64,000 bases of DNA, taken from contig CM062818.1 of the NCBI GenBank assembly GCA_031772625.1, positions 1,278,738,277 to 1,278,802,276 of the forward strand, written 5' to 3'. Both the position numbers and the translations under genes were made by a program. The notes beneath the pieces are model-generated. The model saw only the letters and a program-made list of their open reading frames with translations. It was not told where the DNA came from and searched no databases. The DNA comes from Pinus tabuliformis (lineage: Eukaryota > Streptophyta > Pinopsida > Pinales > Pinaceae). This document shows, in pieces, positions 9,394-21,749 of the stretch. Position 1 is the first letter of the stretch. Each line of letters opens with the position of its first letter.

Positions 9394-12112
9394 TGTAATA
9401 TCCCCCATTGATGTAAATATTTATTTACTTTTATTGCAACAAGAACATACTATTATTGTTTTCAATTATTAACTATTTTTGGAATTTAGTTATGAAAGGA
9501 TAAATTTTGCAATTATGAGTAAATACTGTTTTACCAAGTAATTAGTTATGGAGACAGTTATCTGCTCCAAAACTAAATTGCAGAGTATTTTACATAGAGG
9601 ATCAAGAGGATAGGGTATTTGAGATCAAAGGAGGAAAATGACACTGTGCTGATGGAGCAGACAGTTTGTGAAGGCTATGTCTGGTAAGGATCAGATAACC
9701 AGAAAACACTAAGTCTCTAAGGAGAGAGAAAGCTCCTGAAGAGAGGAGCTGGCATAGGGAGGGATTTATCGTATCATGTAATCTCATGGCAGGGAGGAAT
9801 TAAAGTGCAAATATTGTGTTATATTCAGTCTTGAACAGCGTGAATAGAGAAGTAAGAAATTTTGTTATTTTTTTTTAATGTCTGTGTGACTCAAAGAAGA
9901 AACAAATGTGTAAGAATTTTCTATTAATCTCTGAATGTTTGTTGACTCATAGAAGAATTAAATAAGTAAGAATTTCTATTATTGTTTGAAGGTCTGCGAG
10001 ACTGATAAAATGTGTAAGAAATAATAACTGTGAAGGTGTGATAATGGGTAATGAGGGGGTCTCTTATTCCTTAAGATACAGTATAATTATCGTACTATTT
10101 TGAGTTTAATTTCTGATATATTTAAACAAAGAGTAAAAGTAGAGCAATAGTAGACAAACTGGAGGAAAAACCCTCTTTGCATTTACAAAAAATAACTATT
10201 AAAGAATTGTCAATAATAATGGAAACCCATTTGGAAAATAACCAAATTCCTGATATATATATAAGCGAAATTTGTAATGACCTGATGACTGTACTTTGAA
10301 AACAAAAATAAGAAACTTGGTGAGATTTTCTGCAAACACTGCTATTGCAATATCACATGGAAAACCCTATTTGTCTTTTACTTAAGCAGTAAGACAGATA
10401 AAAATTAGACCCTCGACCGAAGGGATTATCCCTTAACCAGAAGAGGGAAAATATGCTACCAATTATCTTGTTCACATTTGTATCTACCATGGTATCCAAA
10501 TCATGTACATATAATATAAAGCAAAACAATACATAGCAAACCCACTAGCCGGTTAAGAAAAGCCTCGTGGCTACACAACATAACTCATAAATAAGTTAAC
10601 AAATTATAGTATTAGCCAGAAACAAAAGAAAGAACTCTAGTATATCAAATTCCCATAGGTATTGTAAAAGAATTCATTTTTTTTCTTTCTTAATTCTTTC
10701 TTCCCGATAAAAAGCACGAAATTATAAAGCATTACAGAAACAATACAAACAAATGGAATATAAACACAGAGGAAAGAATACAGAGTTATATTGAAGGTTG
10801 TAGGTAGCGCTAACAAAGCCTTTTCTATGTAATTTAGAAAAGAAAACTCTCAATGTTTCAAAAACTCAGTGCTAAATAGATTAGGGAAGGGACAAGCTGA
10901 ACTTTCATTCCATATGAAAAAACCCTCACCATCAAAATAATACCCCATCCTTACAGTGCCATTCATATAAGTTAAAATGTCTAGAAATAAGTGAAAATTA
11001 CTAAATCAAAGAGTTGTCTTGGGTAGAGTTCCAAAACCACTCATAGTTGGCTAAAGCCGTCAAGTTACCTTAAACTTACACATGAAATTTTGAGCCAACA
11101 CAAAAGAAAATTAACCTAAGGAACCATAATTCCAGTAGCTCAAAGCTCCCAATTAAAAACCTAAACATAATCTTTACCAAGATCTAAAGAAAGTCAGATT
11201 ACCTTGGAGTGGTCACAAATTCTGAAGTTGAAAGAGGAGCTTTCATCGTGGACCGCATCCAAGCCTCTATCCCAGAAGCCCTCACCTTACATCAAATTAG
11301 AAGGAATGTATTGGGTTAAGCAGAGGAAATGAAACTATGAAACAAAAAGAACTTAACTCTGAAAACAAGCATATGGCGAATATATAAAAACCTAAACCTT
11401 ACCTGAGAGAAGAGAGCTTGCAAGCCGGTCTCTGCCAACAATATTGCAAGGCGATGAACCGTTTGCAGAACCCTCAGCATTGTGTCAAAGTGCCAGAGTA
11501 AGAAACAAATAGTTCAATGAACCAGGTCTACAGGCAAGAACAAATGAACCAGAGCAGAGTAGAGCCAAGAGCCCTCGGTGAAAAACAAAGACCAAATGAA
11601 ACTACACTATCGCGTAAAAGGTTGCCTAATGTTTTGAGGCCGTTCGATCCTACCAGCCCAGGAGAGCCGTCGATGGAGGAATCGAATCCCGAGTAATGTC
11701 ATTGGGAGAGGGACAGCTGAGTAACTTGCTATTAGCCACCAGAACTAGGACAGCAGAGACTTAATGTGCCTGAGTATCATGGCGAGTATCGAGGCTAGGT
11801 CCTGTACCATGAGGTGCTTGGGTGGGCCACATACCCAATACAATTCAACTCTCAACATGATTAAGGATTACCAATCAATGCCATGTAAAACCGTATCTCA
11901 TCATTCGTTATATAATTAAGCCAAGGAACTTAAGGTCCCGTCGTTTAAAACATTCAATCACTTATGATAATCAATATGTTTAATGTGCATTTGTAACATT
12001 TGAAAACTATGTTATTCGTAATAGTTTTTAATTCGCCATAATCATGTTTGATTTGGGGCATTATATTTATTTTTTTTTCTACATATAATGTTTCTTACTT
12101 AGATGTGTTACA
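9394..12112 (+). repeat. 3' LTR of the gypsy element
   Basis: About 2719 bp, TG...CA, collinear with the 5' LTR. Two length differences stand out. The minisatellite at about 9845-9995 has three units instead of four. A segment of about 165 bp at 10100-10265, bordered by short repeats containing 'ctgatatat', is absent from the 5' LTR. Many scattered substitutions show an old insertion. Confidence 0.9.
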
Positions 12113-12834
12113 AGTATATTTTCAATTTATTTCGTGTTTTAAATGTATATTATTTTTTAAATTGAAATGGTTGTAATATCTAATAAGATTTTATGGTTTG
12201 TTCTTTCCAGTTTTGATGATGTGATTTGATGAGTAAATGAGCTAATTTGGTTCGGAGAGGTCTCATGTCTTATGGTTTAATTGAATATTTTTGGCTCTCT
12301 TGAAAAATTTAGGGTCAAAATTTACATTACATTGTAAAATTGTTAGTAAATTTTAATTCACAATAGGCATCTTTATTTCAACCTCGACGAAATATCTAGA
12401 TGGTGGATAAACCCAAGTTGAATTTTATTTTTTAAATATATAGATTGTGGCAATGGTACTTAAGGAAAGTTATTAGACTTGTCCTCCATGAGATGTGGCA
12501 TTGGTACTTAAGTGTACTATCCCACTGGGATCTTCCTTCTTTGTCAATATGGCGGCCTTATATCGTCATTTTCTATACTTCCCCCCGTCCTAGTTTTCTT
12601 CTAGCTGTTTGTGTCTTCTATGTATAGCGCGTTCTTCCCTCTGGAGAATTCTAGGCGCAGTTCACTATGCTCTCTCTATCCCATCTTCCTTAACTTCCAC
12701 CATCTGGCTTTTTCTCTATCTTGGTGTTACATTCATTTCTGGATCAGGGGTATATATATCCTTTGTCCTTTCCTATCCTTATCGCATTTAAGGAAGGGGA
12801 TTTTTTGTCTGTTGTTGGATTTTCTCTTGTATCG

Positions 12835-14243
12835 ATGGAAGGTGGTTCAGACTCCTCATCCACGGAGGCTATGATCCGTGCCACCATCATGGCGGAAAAG
12901 TGTCGTGAGAAGTCCGTGATGTCCACCGAGTGGCAAGACACGGTGGATGACATGATTGTTAAGCCTACGTGGCATGGGAAGGATTCTCGGGACCACTCAA
13001 AGGCTTCTCTCTACAACAAAGCCAGGAATCCGGTTAAGACTTCATCTCCTCCTAAGGCCATCTCTTTGGATTGCTCACGTCTCTCGGACCGAATTGGCAG
13101 TCTTCAGAATCTTGCATTGATTGGAAAATGGCATTTCCCGATTATGGACGATGCTGTTATGAGGAATTGGCTTGATACACCCCCATTATCTCTCACCTTA
13201 CGAAAGATTGGTACAACTTCCATTTCCTTAAGGCTTCTGATTTAGAGATCGTTTTCAAGAGTCCCTGGGTCTGTGGTAGGAGCTTCCTTGCTCTCTATCG
13301 GTGGTATATCAGATTTGACCCATTAAAAAACACTCCATCCAATAGTCTGATCTGGGTTAAACTCCCCAATCTACCTCTGGAAATGTGGTTCATTGAGTCC
13401 CTCACAGAGATTGGAAACTCGATTAGCAAATTCGTTTATGTGGATCCTTGGTTCTGTGGAGAAAAGGACAAAAGGATTGCGTGGATTCTCATCGAGAAGA
13501 CTTATAAAGGTGGTTATCCTGACCATATTGAGATTGGTTGGGGTCGATCCTGTATTAAACAGCGGTTAGACTTCTGGGGTATTCTGTTTAGGTGCTCTTT
13601 TTTCCATAGGACTGGTGATCTCATTAACAATTGTAGGCACCATGCAAATCCGTCTTCTAGACTATTTTTCCGCCGAAGCTGTTTGGACCCATCCATCAAT
13701 CTTGGTGAGAAGCTTTCTTCATCATCTATTTCTTTATCCGCTAATGATCCTTTTAATGTGCGGGCCCCATCCCACTCGGAGCCTCCCTTATCCCCTCGGC
13801 CGCCTCTTGTGGACTCATCTGTCGGGCCTGTCAATGGAACATCCTCCTCTGTTATTCATGCTAATCTTGAGAAGGGTGGGCCTTCTAATTTCTTTTGCTC
13901 TGTCATTCCCGAACCTGCGGCCAACATGGTGGTCCCTTCTCCCCCTCCCCTGCCCAAGGGTGATTTCAATGTTGGTTCCCATTCTATTACCATCTCTTCC
14001 TCCTCCTCGGAGAAGTGCACTTGTCCTTCCACAAAGGGTAATGAGCCGCGGGAGACTGCTACCCCATACAATTCTCCTGTGTCTTCTCCGGCGAACCGCA
14101 TGGATAGTGATGTTGATTTTCTGCTCTGTAAAAAATCACTTGTACTGGAGCCCCCGACCATTCATAAGCCTAATGGTCCTTCTTCACCCTTTATTAGTCC
14201 AAATTCCGCCAAGAATATTACTCTTAGGAAGAAACATGCATGA
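12835..14243 (+). pseudogene. LINE ORF1 (DUF4283 plus zinc knuckle), frameshifted
   Basis: The start is the ATG at 12835 (MEGGSDSSS). The first frame leaves homology near 13205, and an adjacent frame carries on with 'IVFKSPWVCGRSFLALYRWY', 'LIWVKLPNLPLEMW' and 'KDKRIAWILIE', typical of DUF4283 in plant LINE ORF1. A degenerate zinc knuckle follows at about 13590-13640 ('FRCSFFHRTGDLINNC'; the second Cys position reads Phe), then a Ser/Pro-rich tail to the stop at 14241. The protein would bind element RNA. One frameshift is enough to explain the break. Confidence 0.85.
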
Positions 14244-14377
14244 GGTAGCCGGCATTTCAGGGGGAGATCTATTGCTTCTGCGTCAGGTGTGAGGAATTTG
14301 GCCCTCGTTGATGTTCCAATTCATGATATGTCTGAACTTCAGCCCCTTAGAGCGAGCACGATTGGTGAGCCTTCAAA

Positions 14378-15157
14378 ATGACTTTCATTGTTTCCATGAA
14401 CATCAGGGGTTTAGGTGCTAACCCCAAATTTTTTGCGCTTAGAGAAGTTTTCCTATCGACTCGTCCTAAGATCATTATGATCCAAGAAACCATGCAGAGC
14501 TGTCGGGACACCATCTCTTACTTTCGGAAAATGTTTCCAACTTGGTTCACGGTTGCTACTGAGGCAAGAGGCCTTTCTGGTGGTCCGGTTGTATTATGGG
14601 ATCCTGCCTGGATCAGTGCTAGAGCATATAAATGCTTTGCTGGTATTCTTATTTTGGCAACTCTCAGAGGCCATAGTTTCCATTTTAACATTATCAATAC
14701 CTATGCACCCTATGAAAACAGATTCCCCTTCTGGGAAAAAATGTTTGCATCGGAAATTTTTGATCTTGATTTTCTGATTATTGCGGGAGACTTAAATTTC
14801 ACCTTATCCTCTGATGAATTTTGGGGAAAGTGCCGTAAAAGTGACCCGCTAGCTGACCTTATTAAAATGGAGCTTCTTAACAGGAATCTTGTGGATATTG
14901 CACCTTCTAAAATGATGCCTACATGGGACAACGGCAGATCGAGCGATGCTAATATTGCAAAAAGGATTGATCACTTCATTATTCATGCGAGCGTCATCGA
15001 CAAAATGGGCATGCCCTTCTCTTATATTGGGGTGGCTTTTTCTTTTGATCACAGGCCTATTGTACTAAGCTGGAGGATGGAGGGTATCAGAGTGGGTTAC
15101 CCTTTCAAATTTAATCAGACTTGGTTGGAGGTCCCTAAATTCAATTCGCTTATTTAG
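14378..15157 (+). pseudogene. LINE ORF2 endonuclease domain
   Basis: An APE-type endonuclease begins at ATG 14378: 'SMNIRGLG' (Asn), 'IIMIQETM' (Glu), 'IIAGDLNF' (Asp-x-Asn) and 'SFDHRPIVL' (Asp-His), the catalytic set of the exonuclease/endonuclease/phosphatase fold. The domain looks intact up to a TAG at 15155, after which the same frame continues into the linker. It nicks target DNA to prime reverse transcription. Confidence 0.9.
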
Positions 15158-17595
15158 AAAACATGGAAGGAGCTACCAGCCGGAGATTCATCCCCTCCAA
15201 TGTTGGACTTGAGGGAAAAAATGGTGGTAATGAGACAGGTGACAAATGACTGGCAACAAGAAAGGAAAAAAAGGGACAGGCAGTTGCTTCTTGATTTACA
15301 ATTAGATTTGGATCAAATCATTGGCTCCACCTGTAAAAATGATCTGCCTCTCAGTATTAAGTGTCGCATAAGGGAATTGGATATCAGTAAGCAAAAACTT
15401 CTTCTTTAGGAGGAGGTCACATGGAGACTCAAAAGCAGAGCCTTATGGCTCAAGGAAGGGGACCGAAACACTAGTTATTTTCGTAAAGTTGCAAATGCTA
15501 GGCGGGTCAAAAACTCAATCTAGAAAATTGCTGATGGTAATGGTGGATACTATGTATCCCATCAAGATATCACAAATGAAGCATTACGGCATTTTAAATC
15601 ACAATACAAAAGAAAGGAACGCTACGACATTCAGGATGTTCTCTGGGGGATCGAATTGGCACGTACTATGTTCGACGCTGATGGTATCACGAGTCTTCTC
15701 CAGCCCATTACTGAGGGGGAACTTCTTGGCATTCTAAAAGCATTTTGTAAGGATAAAAGTCCAGGCCTGGATGGCTGGACCATTGAGTTCTATATTCACT
15801 ATTTTGACCTTCTCAAAGATGACTTGTTGCAGATGGTAGAGGATTTTCGATTATCTAGAAGTATTCATCATAACACTTCATCCACTTTGATTGCGCTTAT
15901 TCCTAAGAAAGACGAAGCGGAATCATTTCATGACTTCCGGCTGATATCATTATGGAATATATCTTTTAAAATCATATCCAGGATTATTGCGGAAAGATTG
16001 AACCGACGCTGGCTTCCTTCCTCACAATGGATCAACATGCCTTCGTAAAAGGCCACAATATATTGGATGCTGTTGCCATCACACAGGAATGTATGTTTTC
16101 AATGATAACAAAATCTATGGATGCGGCCATTCTTAAAGTTGATTTGGAGAAAGCCTATGATTGTATGGATTGGGGATTGTTGAGGTGTTTGCTGGCTAAA
16201 ATCGGACTAAACTCTCAATCCGTAGATTGGATCATGTCACGTGTAGAAAATGTCCATTATTCGGTGCTTATTAATGGAATTCCTTCTCCATATTTTCCTA
16301 CGGAAAGGGGACTTCACCAAGGATGCCCCCTTTCACCTCTCTTATTTATTCTAGTTATGAACACCCTCAGTCTTCAGATAAACAGTGTCGTGGGGGATAA
16401 AAGGTGCAAGCCGGTTAGGATCTGCAGGGGTATCTATGTTTCACATAATCTATTTGTAGATGATGTGCTCATCTTCGCCATGCTGTGTAGGCCAACATGG
16501 ATATGCAACAAGATTCTAAATAGGTTCCAGAGGGCCACTGGGTTATATATTAACAAAGGTAATTCTTCTCTTCACCATAATGATACAAACTTGGAAATGG
16601 TTATATGGATTGTTGATCTGCTCAGTATTGGTTTAAAATCGATTAAAGATGGCATGAAATATCTGGGCTTTCAATTAAAAGCCAAAGGTTACTCTAGTGT
16701 GGACTGGCACTGGATCCTGGAAAGGTTCTTTAGAAAAGTCTTGGCCTGGGAACATAGGACACTCTCTCTGGCTGGGAGATTCATTCTGTCTCAGTCGGTC
16801 TTGACGCAGTTAGCGGTGTATTGGGCTCATATTTACTCTCTTCTGGCTAGCATTATCCTCAAGATAAATCGATTGCTGGCTAATTTTATCTGCGGTGGAA
16901 GTTCCAATCATATCAAAATCCACCTAACGAAACTGGAAATGATCTCTATGCCAAAGAAGTATGGTGGTTGGGGCCTGCTCGACATGCGTTCTTTCGGTAG
17001 AGCACTGTTATGTAAATTTCTAACGAGGGCCATTTTCGGAGAAGGTCTATGGAGTACATCCATTAGGAAAAAATACCTGCAAGATAAAGATCTTGTCCTT
17101 TCGTATAGGAGGGGATCTATCAGAATTAGCCATGGCTCTGCTATATGGCTCAATCTTAGGAAAGTCCAACATTACTTCCTGCAACACCTAAGTTGGAACC
17201 TTTACTTTGGAGACCGTGTCTTCATCGGCATTGATTCCATTGTTGGCGATCGTGGGCACTCATGCATCCCTAAACGTTTGTTACTTTTTCTCTTCAGAAA
17301 TGGTATATTCATGTGGGATAAAATTATTTCATCTTGGTGCGGCCATATCCCTATTTGGAAAGACGCTCATGAACTTCACATGCCTGTCACGCTTCACTCA
17401 GATTGGAATTCAGTATTAAACTTTCTATGCAGTTTGGGCATCCACCGATCTGGTACTGCGGATATGCTTATATGGAGTGTTCCACATAAAAAATTGTCTG
17501 TTAGAGTAAGAGACATATATGCGGATATGATTCTTTCAAAGGCCAAAATCTCATGCTCTTTATTTCCCATTAAATTCTGGAAGTTGCCCTCTTAA
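15158..17595 (+). pseudogene. LINE ORF2 linker and reverse transcriptase
   Basis: The linker '[20 protein letters not shown]' is at about 15448-15510, and RT starts with 'SPGLDGWTIEFY' at 15758. A shift near 16030 moves the frame to 16027-17595, with 'AILKVDLEKAYDCMDW' (first catalytic Asp), 'GLHQGCPLSPLLFILVMN' and 'LFVDDVLIFA' at about 16452-16480, where VDD is the catalytic pair. The thumb follows with 'GGWGLLDMRSFGRALLCKF'. Stops at 15155 and 15407, one shift near 15500-15600 and one at 16030 break it; the 522-codon frame covers most of RT. Confidence 0.92.
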
Positions 17596-17878
17596 AATGA
17601 TATTATTCTCGTGGCTGGTATTCAAAAACCGCAATTTGACATGGGACAACTTGCGGAGGAGGTGCTGGCATGGTCCGAGTAGATGTCCCATGTGTGAGGC
17701 TATGGAGGAAACCAACCTTCATTTGTTTTTTCAATGCGGCTCCTCCCTACAGATCTGGTACGAATTGTCTCTGCTCTTTGGTTTTTCTCACAATGTTTTT
17801 GTTACAATACAGGATGCTTACCAATGGTGGAGTGAGCAAAAAGTATCTTGTCGTTCTCTGTTTATCATCATCTTATGA
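17570..17878 (+). pseudogene. LINE ORF2 zf-RVT domain
   Basis: After a frame change at about 17593 the segment 'ILFSWLVFKNRNLTWDNLRR' continues into 'RCPMCEAMEETNLHLFFQC', the zinc-binding zf-RVT module that follows RT in plant LINEs. The C-x2-C...H...C ligands are present. The frame stops at 17876. Confidence 0.85.
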
Positions 17879-17932
17879 TGCTTATGGAAATGGAGGAACG
17901 CTAAGATCTTCCAGTAGTCTAAAGAGCCTCTG

Positions 17933-18499
17933 ATGTTTTCTTTGCAACATATTTTAGCCACTCACGGTATGCTGCCTATCAAGGAACCCAAGAAGGATGT
18001 GCAACGAAAAATTGACGAGACTGTCCCTCTCAATACTCTGCCCGCAGCCTTCTTTGATGGGGCCAAACAGTTCAATATATGTGGATGCGGGGTTCATATA
18101 ATCATGGATGAAAAGTTGCAATATTTTTTATCTTGGAACGGGGGGAGAGGTACAAACAGCCTGGCTGAGGCAAGGGATTTAGCTGGATTGCTTGCTTTCT
18201 GCGTGTTTATGGAGATTCAGAACATTTCTATTTTTGGGGACTCGAAAGTCATGATTGACCATGTCAGGGGTGCCTGCCCTATCAATTATCCACATCTTTC
18301 TGGATGGATGAATCGGATTATGTATTTCTGGAACAATTTAGTTCAGCCATCTATCAAGCACATTCCCCGCTCCCTTAATGATCAGGCGGACTGTCTGTCT
18401 AAGGATGCTCTGTCTCTTGAGCCTGGTGCTTGGTCCTTGTTGATATCTGTGGACGACCGAACATGCTTCATTCAGGATTTCTTCATCCCGGGAATATGA
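17933..18499 (+). pseudogene. LINE ORF2 C-terminal RNase H domain
   Basis: An RNase H fold with all four acidic positions visible: 'AAFFDGAK' (D), 'LAEARDLAGLLAF' (E), 'IFGDSKVMIDHV' (D) and 'LNDQADCLSKDA' (D). The open frame of 188 codons ends at 18497. A subset of plant L1 elements is known to have acquired such a domain, described as archaeal-like. It would remove RNA from the RNA:DNA hybrid. The domain itself looks intact even though upstream parts of ORF2 are broken. Confidence 0.88.
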
Positions 18500-18795
18500 T
18501 CTGATCTTTTTTGCTTTCTTCCCTATCCAGATATGTTTCACAGTTTTTCTCTTTTTGGCTTTTAGTTTTTTCTACATCTGAATTAGTTCATTGCATTTTG
18601 TCAGACTATTTGCTATATCCATGTTTCTGTTCTTCATGATGATGGCCCTATATCTGTAAGATCTTGTTTCCATATGATCGCAAGGATGCTAGTGTTTTAG
18701 CTCTTGTTGTATCTCATATGTACTCTTTATATTGTCTCGATATAATACTATACAGATTTTTCTCTCTGAAAAAAAATTGAGCCTTGACGAAATAT

Positions 18796-19197
18796 TCTTC
18801 GTCTAAGTCACATATCAATGGTTGTCGGGATTTAGAGCATGAAGCCATAGAATGAAATATTTTTCCGAAGAAATAAAAATATATTTAATCCACGCTCGAG
18901 AGTCCAGCATGAAGGACAACGCCTCAAAGACATCAAAATGGTTGGAGTGGGGAGAATAAAACATTTAAAGATATGGTTTATTTAATACGATGATGATGGT
19001 TAACGTCCACTCAGACTAAACTTTGGTCTATCGGACCTAAAGAAAACGAATTATTTAGTTTGATTTAAGGTTTTATTCTTATGCTCAAAAAGTTTGGAGA
19101 GAAACCTCCCGAATTCACTAATTTAGTAAACATTTAGAAAATAAATTTTTAAATAATAATATTGGATATTAATTATAAATATTTAAAATTAAGTATT
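18796..19197. repeat. AT-rich stretch sharing a dispersed repeat with 41.3 kb
   Basis: No gene is recognised. The segment 18955-19060 contains 'gatgatgatggttaac', 'accta aagaaa' and 'aaattatt' elements in the same order as 41305-41370 ('atgatgatggttaac', 'atctaaagaaacaaattatt'). This suggests two diverged copies of one dispersed repeat. Confidence 0.4.
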
Positions 19198-19218
19198 AAA
19201 GATTTTACATTAAAAAAA

Positions 19219-19341
19219 GCCCACGGGGCTTTGGATTGACGGTGAATGGGTGCGTTGTTAAGGCACTCCTTGTGATAGGTCACCTGTTCAAATCCCCCAT
19301 GAGTACTTAAGTTAGTCTAATAGATAAAAAAAAAAAAAAAA
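19219..19341 (+). mobile_element. Short tRNA-like SINE with poly(A) tail
   Basis: A GC-richer island of about 107 bp in very AT-rich DNA starts 'gcccacggggctttgg'. It contains a near-consensus polymerase III B box (CTGTTCAAATCCC, 19283-19295) and ends in about 16 A residues. It is flanked by a 20-bp direct repeat with one mismatch: 'aaagattttacattaaaaaa' at 19198 and 'aaagattttatattaaaaaa' at 19339. This is the signature of LINE-driven SINE insertion. The A box is less clear. Confidence 0.75.
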
Positions 19342-21554
19342 GATTTTATATTAAAAAACATATGTAAATAGAAGAGATAATATAGAGCCAATAATAGAAT
19401 AGATAAAACATTAATTTAATATTAAAACATTTGAATATTCACACATTTAAATATTTAATATTTAATAAATATTCAATATAAAATATTTGAAAATAAATAT
19501 TCAAAATTTATAATCAAATATTTAAATAATAATAAATATTAAAAATTAAATAGTATATAATGAAATATTAAATATTAAAATTTATAAAAATATATGGAAT
19601 ATTAGATATTAAATATGAAATATTTAAAATTAAAAATCAAAAACTATTTATTAAAAATAATAAAAATATATATATTAAAGCCATATAGAAAATTATTTAA
19701 AATTTAACATTTATAATTAAAAATTTAATATGAAATATTGAAAAATAAAATATATACTAAGAAATAAACCATATTAATGAGGACAAAAAAATACGAATTG
19801 TTTATTGAAAAATTATATATAAAACATGAAATAAAATACGTTGAATAATAAAAAAAAGAATTTTTAAAATTAACATTGCACAATTTCATGTTAAAACTGA
19901 AGTATGAAACGAGAAACTATATTGAAATGAAATATGAAAGTTTGAATTAAATGTTGAGAAAATGCAGGTTGAAATATTAATTTTATTAAAAATGCGATGT
20001 TAAAAGATAGTGTAGATATTTGAAAGCAGACAGTGCAACTATTTAGCAACGGTACAGGGAAAGAGGAAAAAAAATTAAATTATTAAATTAAAAAAAAAAA
20101 AACAAAAAAATGAAATAGAATGCATTTTAAAGAATTTAAATATTTGAAATATAAAAATGTTAAAATTATATATTTGAAATATGAAAATGCTAAAATTATA
20201 TAGGATTCTCTTTCAAGTATACATTTCATTTACTTAGGTAAACGAAGGGGATAAATTAAAAGAAATATGAAGAGTAAGTGAAATGGTGGAAAACTTTGGA
20301 GGTGAATATGGGAAGATGAAGAAATGGAAAATAAATTGGCATTTGGAATTGGGAAAGCAAGTTTCTGGGAACAATGAGCCACGGGTGTAAGTTCTTTGTT
20401 GTTGTGTTGTTTGTTTGGACGCGTTGTGTCCCGTTACAAATATCTCATATGGCAGTTTCTTTTATGGTGGGATGAAGGGCACTGCAAAGGGTATCGAGAA
20501 CCGTATATAGAGTTATATTGGGGTGTTGTGGTTATGCACTAACATATTTTCTTGATGTTTTTGAGAGGGCAAAATTGGTGTAATGTTGTGTTGTTTTTTT
20601 TGCTCTTTTGTTTTTAAAAAATTTGTGTGTTCATTTTTGGGATTTGTTGGTGGAGTTGTGTTCGGATTTTTTTCCTTCTGTATACTTAAACGATTTGGTT
20701 GCGGTTCGGCTAGCAAGGAGTAGTTGCATGTTGCGAGGCTCGCATGTGGACAATGTTTGGGTGTGTCCTCTCTAGGTGTTTTATGTTCATCTACACTAGA
20801 GGTAAGGTGTTGTTTCCATCTTGAATTTGAAAGTTTAAATTCCTTTCGAAGAGAGAGAGGCTTACTAGGGTTAAAAAAAGAATTGCATTGAAGGGAATTT
20901 TAATACAATTAAAGATAAAATTCTCTGTTACACCGAAACCGCTCCAGAGAGGTGGGAAACCTATTCCAATGGTTCCCACTCTCCCGGGAGCTTTGGAAAT
21001 GTATGCGAAACTTACCTTTTCAATGGAGCTAGAATGGGAGTTTGGAAAAGTTTCGGGAGCTTTGAAGACTGCCTTTTTTGGAGTTCCGACCTTCCTTGGG
21101 GTTGGGGAATAAAAAGCATATAGAGAAATATGATTAACTACCCACAAAACATGACCTTATGTTGAAACCTTCGCAAGAAGAAAGGCCAAAGAGATCCTTA
21201 ACACGGATATGCTTAATTGAGAAACTGGAGCAATCTCTTGATGGGTTAAGAAAGTGTGTGGCACCTCGACGTAAGGGCGATATCTGGGATGTCATGCTAA
21301 TGAGTATTTATTTTGTTGTTTATGTGTGAATCGATTTTGATTGAAAATCGTTACAACTTGTAAACAAGTGATTGTGGTCATTTACTTGATGTTGTTGGTC
21401 TATTGGTAACAACATATTGTTGAAATTGTGGATTTTTAGATTGTTAACATAATTTCTATAGACACATACACATTCATGATAAATAATTATCTTTGAATGA
21501 TTAAAGTTGTATTTAGGATTTTATGCATAACAATATTGTATAAAAATACAGCGA
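19342..21554. other. Intergenic, extremely AT-rich then G/T-rich
   Basis: 19360-20200 is over 80% A+T by eye, with repeated 'aatatt' and 'taaaat' words and no coding frames worth naming. 20380-20780 is T/G-rich. The frame 20888-21112 encodes 74 residues without a recognisable domain and is treated as chance. No RNA gene was seen. Confidence 0.5.
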
Positions 21555-21749
21555 AAAATCCCATGGGGCCTACATGGAGAAACAGTTGATGGGCTTGCAA
21601 GGCATAGAAAAACGGTTAGATCACTTCTATCTAAAAGAAACCATAGCAAATAATCTTAAGGACTTGCACTCAAGGATCCTTCCAATTAAAATTTCAAATC
21701 ACTTTCCTATCTTGATGATTTGGACTAGAGTACAACTTCATAAGCCTTA
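21555..21749 (+). pseudogene. LINE endonuclease C-terminal fragment
   Basis: 'PTWRN' precedes, after one frame change, 'GIEKRLDHFYLKETI' and 'ISNHFPILMIW'. These align with 'PTWDNGRSS', 'KRIDHFIIHAS' and 'SFDHRPIVLSW' of the better LINE. The catalytic Asp before His is Asn. The frame runs up to the target site of the LTR element and is taken up again at 24194. Confidence 0.78.

Larger units (their letters stand above)
2099..12112 (+). mobile_element. Ty3/gypsy chromovirus-type LTR retrotransposon, decayed
   Basis: A complete but defective LTR retrotransposon of about 10.0 kb. Both LTRs begin TGTAATATC and end GTGTTACA. The flanks are AGTAC (2094-2098) and AGTAT (12113-12117), a 5-bp target-site duplication with one difference. 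Internal order is gag, zinc knuckle, aspartic protease, RT, RNase H, integrase, GPY/F-like module, chromodomain, which is the Ty3/gypsy order with a chromovirus-type C-terminus. Stops and frameshifts interrupt every domain, so no full polyprotein can be made. Very long LTRs are common in gymnosperm gypsy elements; family placement would need a phylogeny. Confidence 0.93.
12398..18781 (+). mobile_element. Nearly full-length plant L1-type LINE
   Basis: A non-LTR retrotransposon of about 6.4 kb with 5' UTR, ORF1, ORF2 and a 3' A-run (18769-18777). It is flanked by 'cctcgacgaaatat' (12384-12397) and 'ccttgacgaaatat' (18782-18795), a 14-bp target-site duplication with one mismatch, which supports a complete 5' end. 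ORF1 carries a DUF4283/zinc-knuckle module. ORF2 carries endonuclease, RT, zf-RVT and an RNase H domain. A handful of stops and frameshifts disable it, but it is far less decayed than the LINE at 21.6-29 kb. Confidence 0.92.

Noticed and set aside
13514..14161. Antisense open frames within LINE ORF1
   Set aside because: They are opposite a recognisable ORF1 and have no domain; low stop density comes from the GC-richer coding strand.
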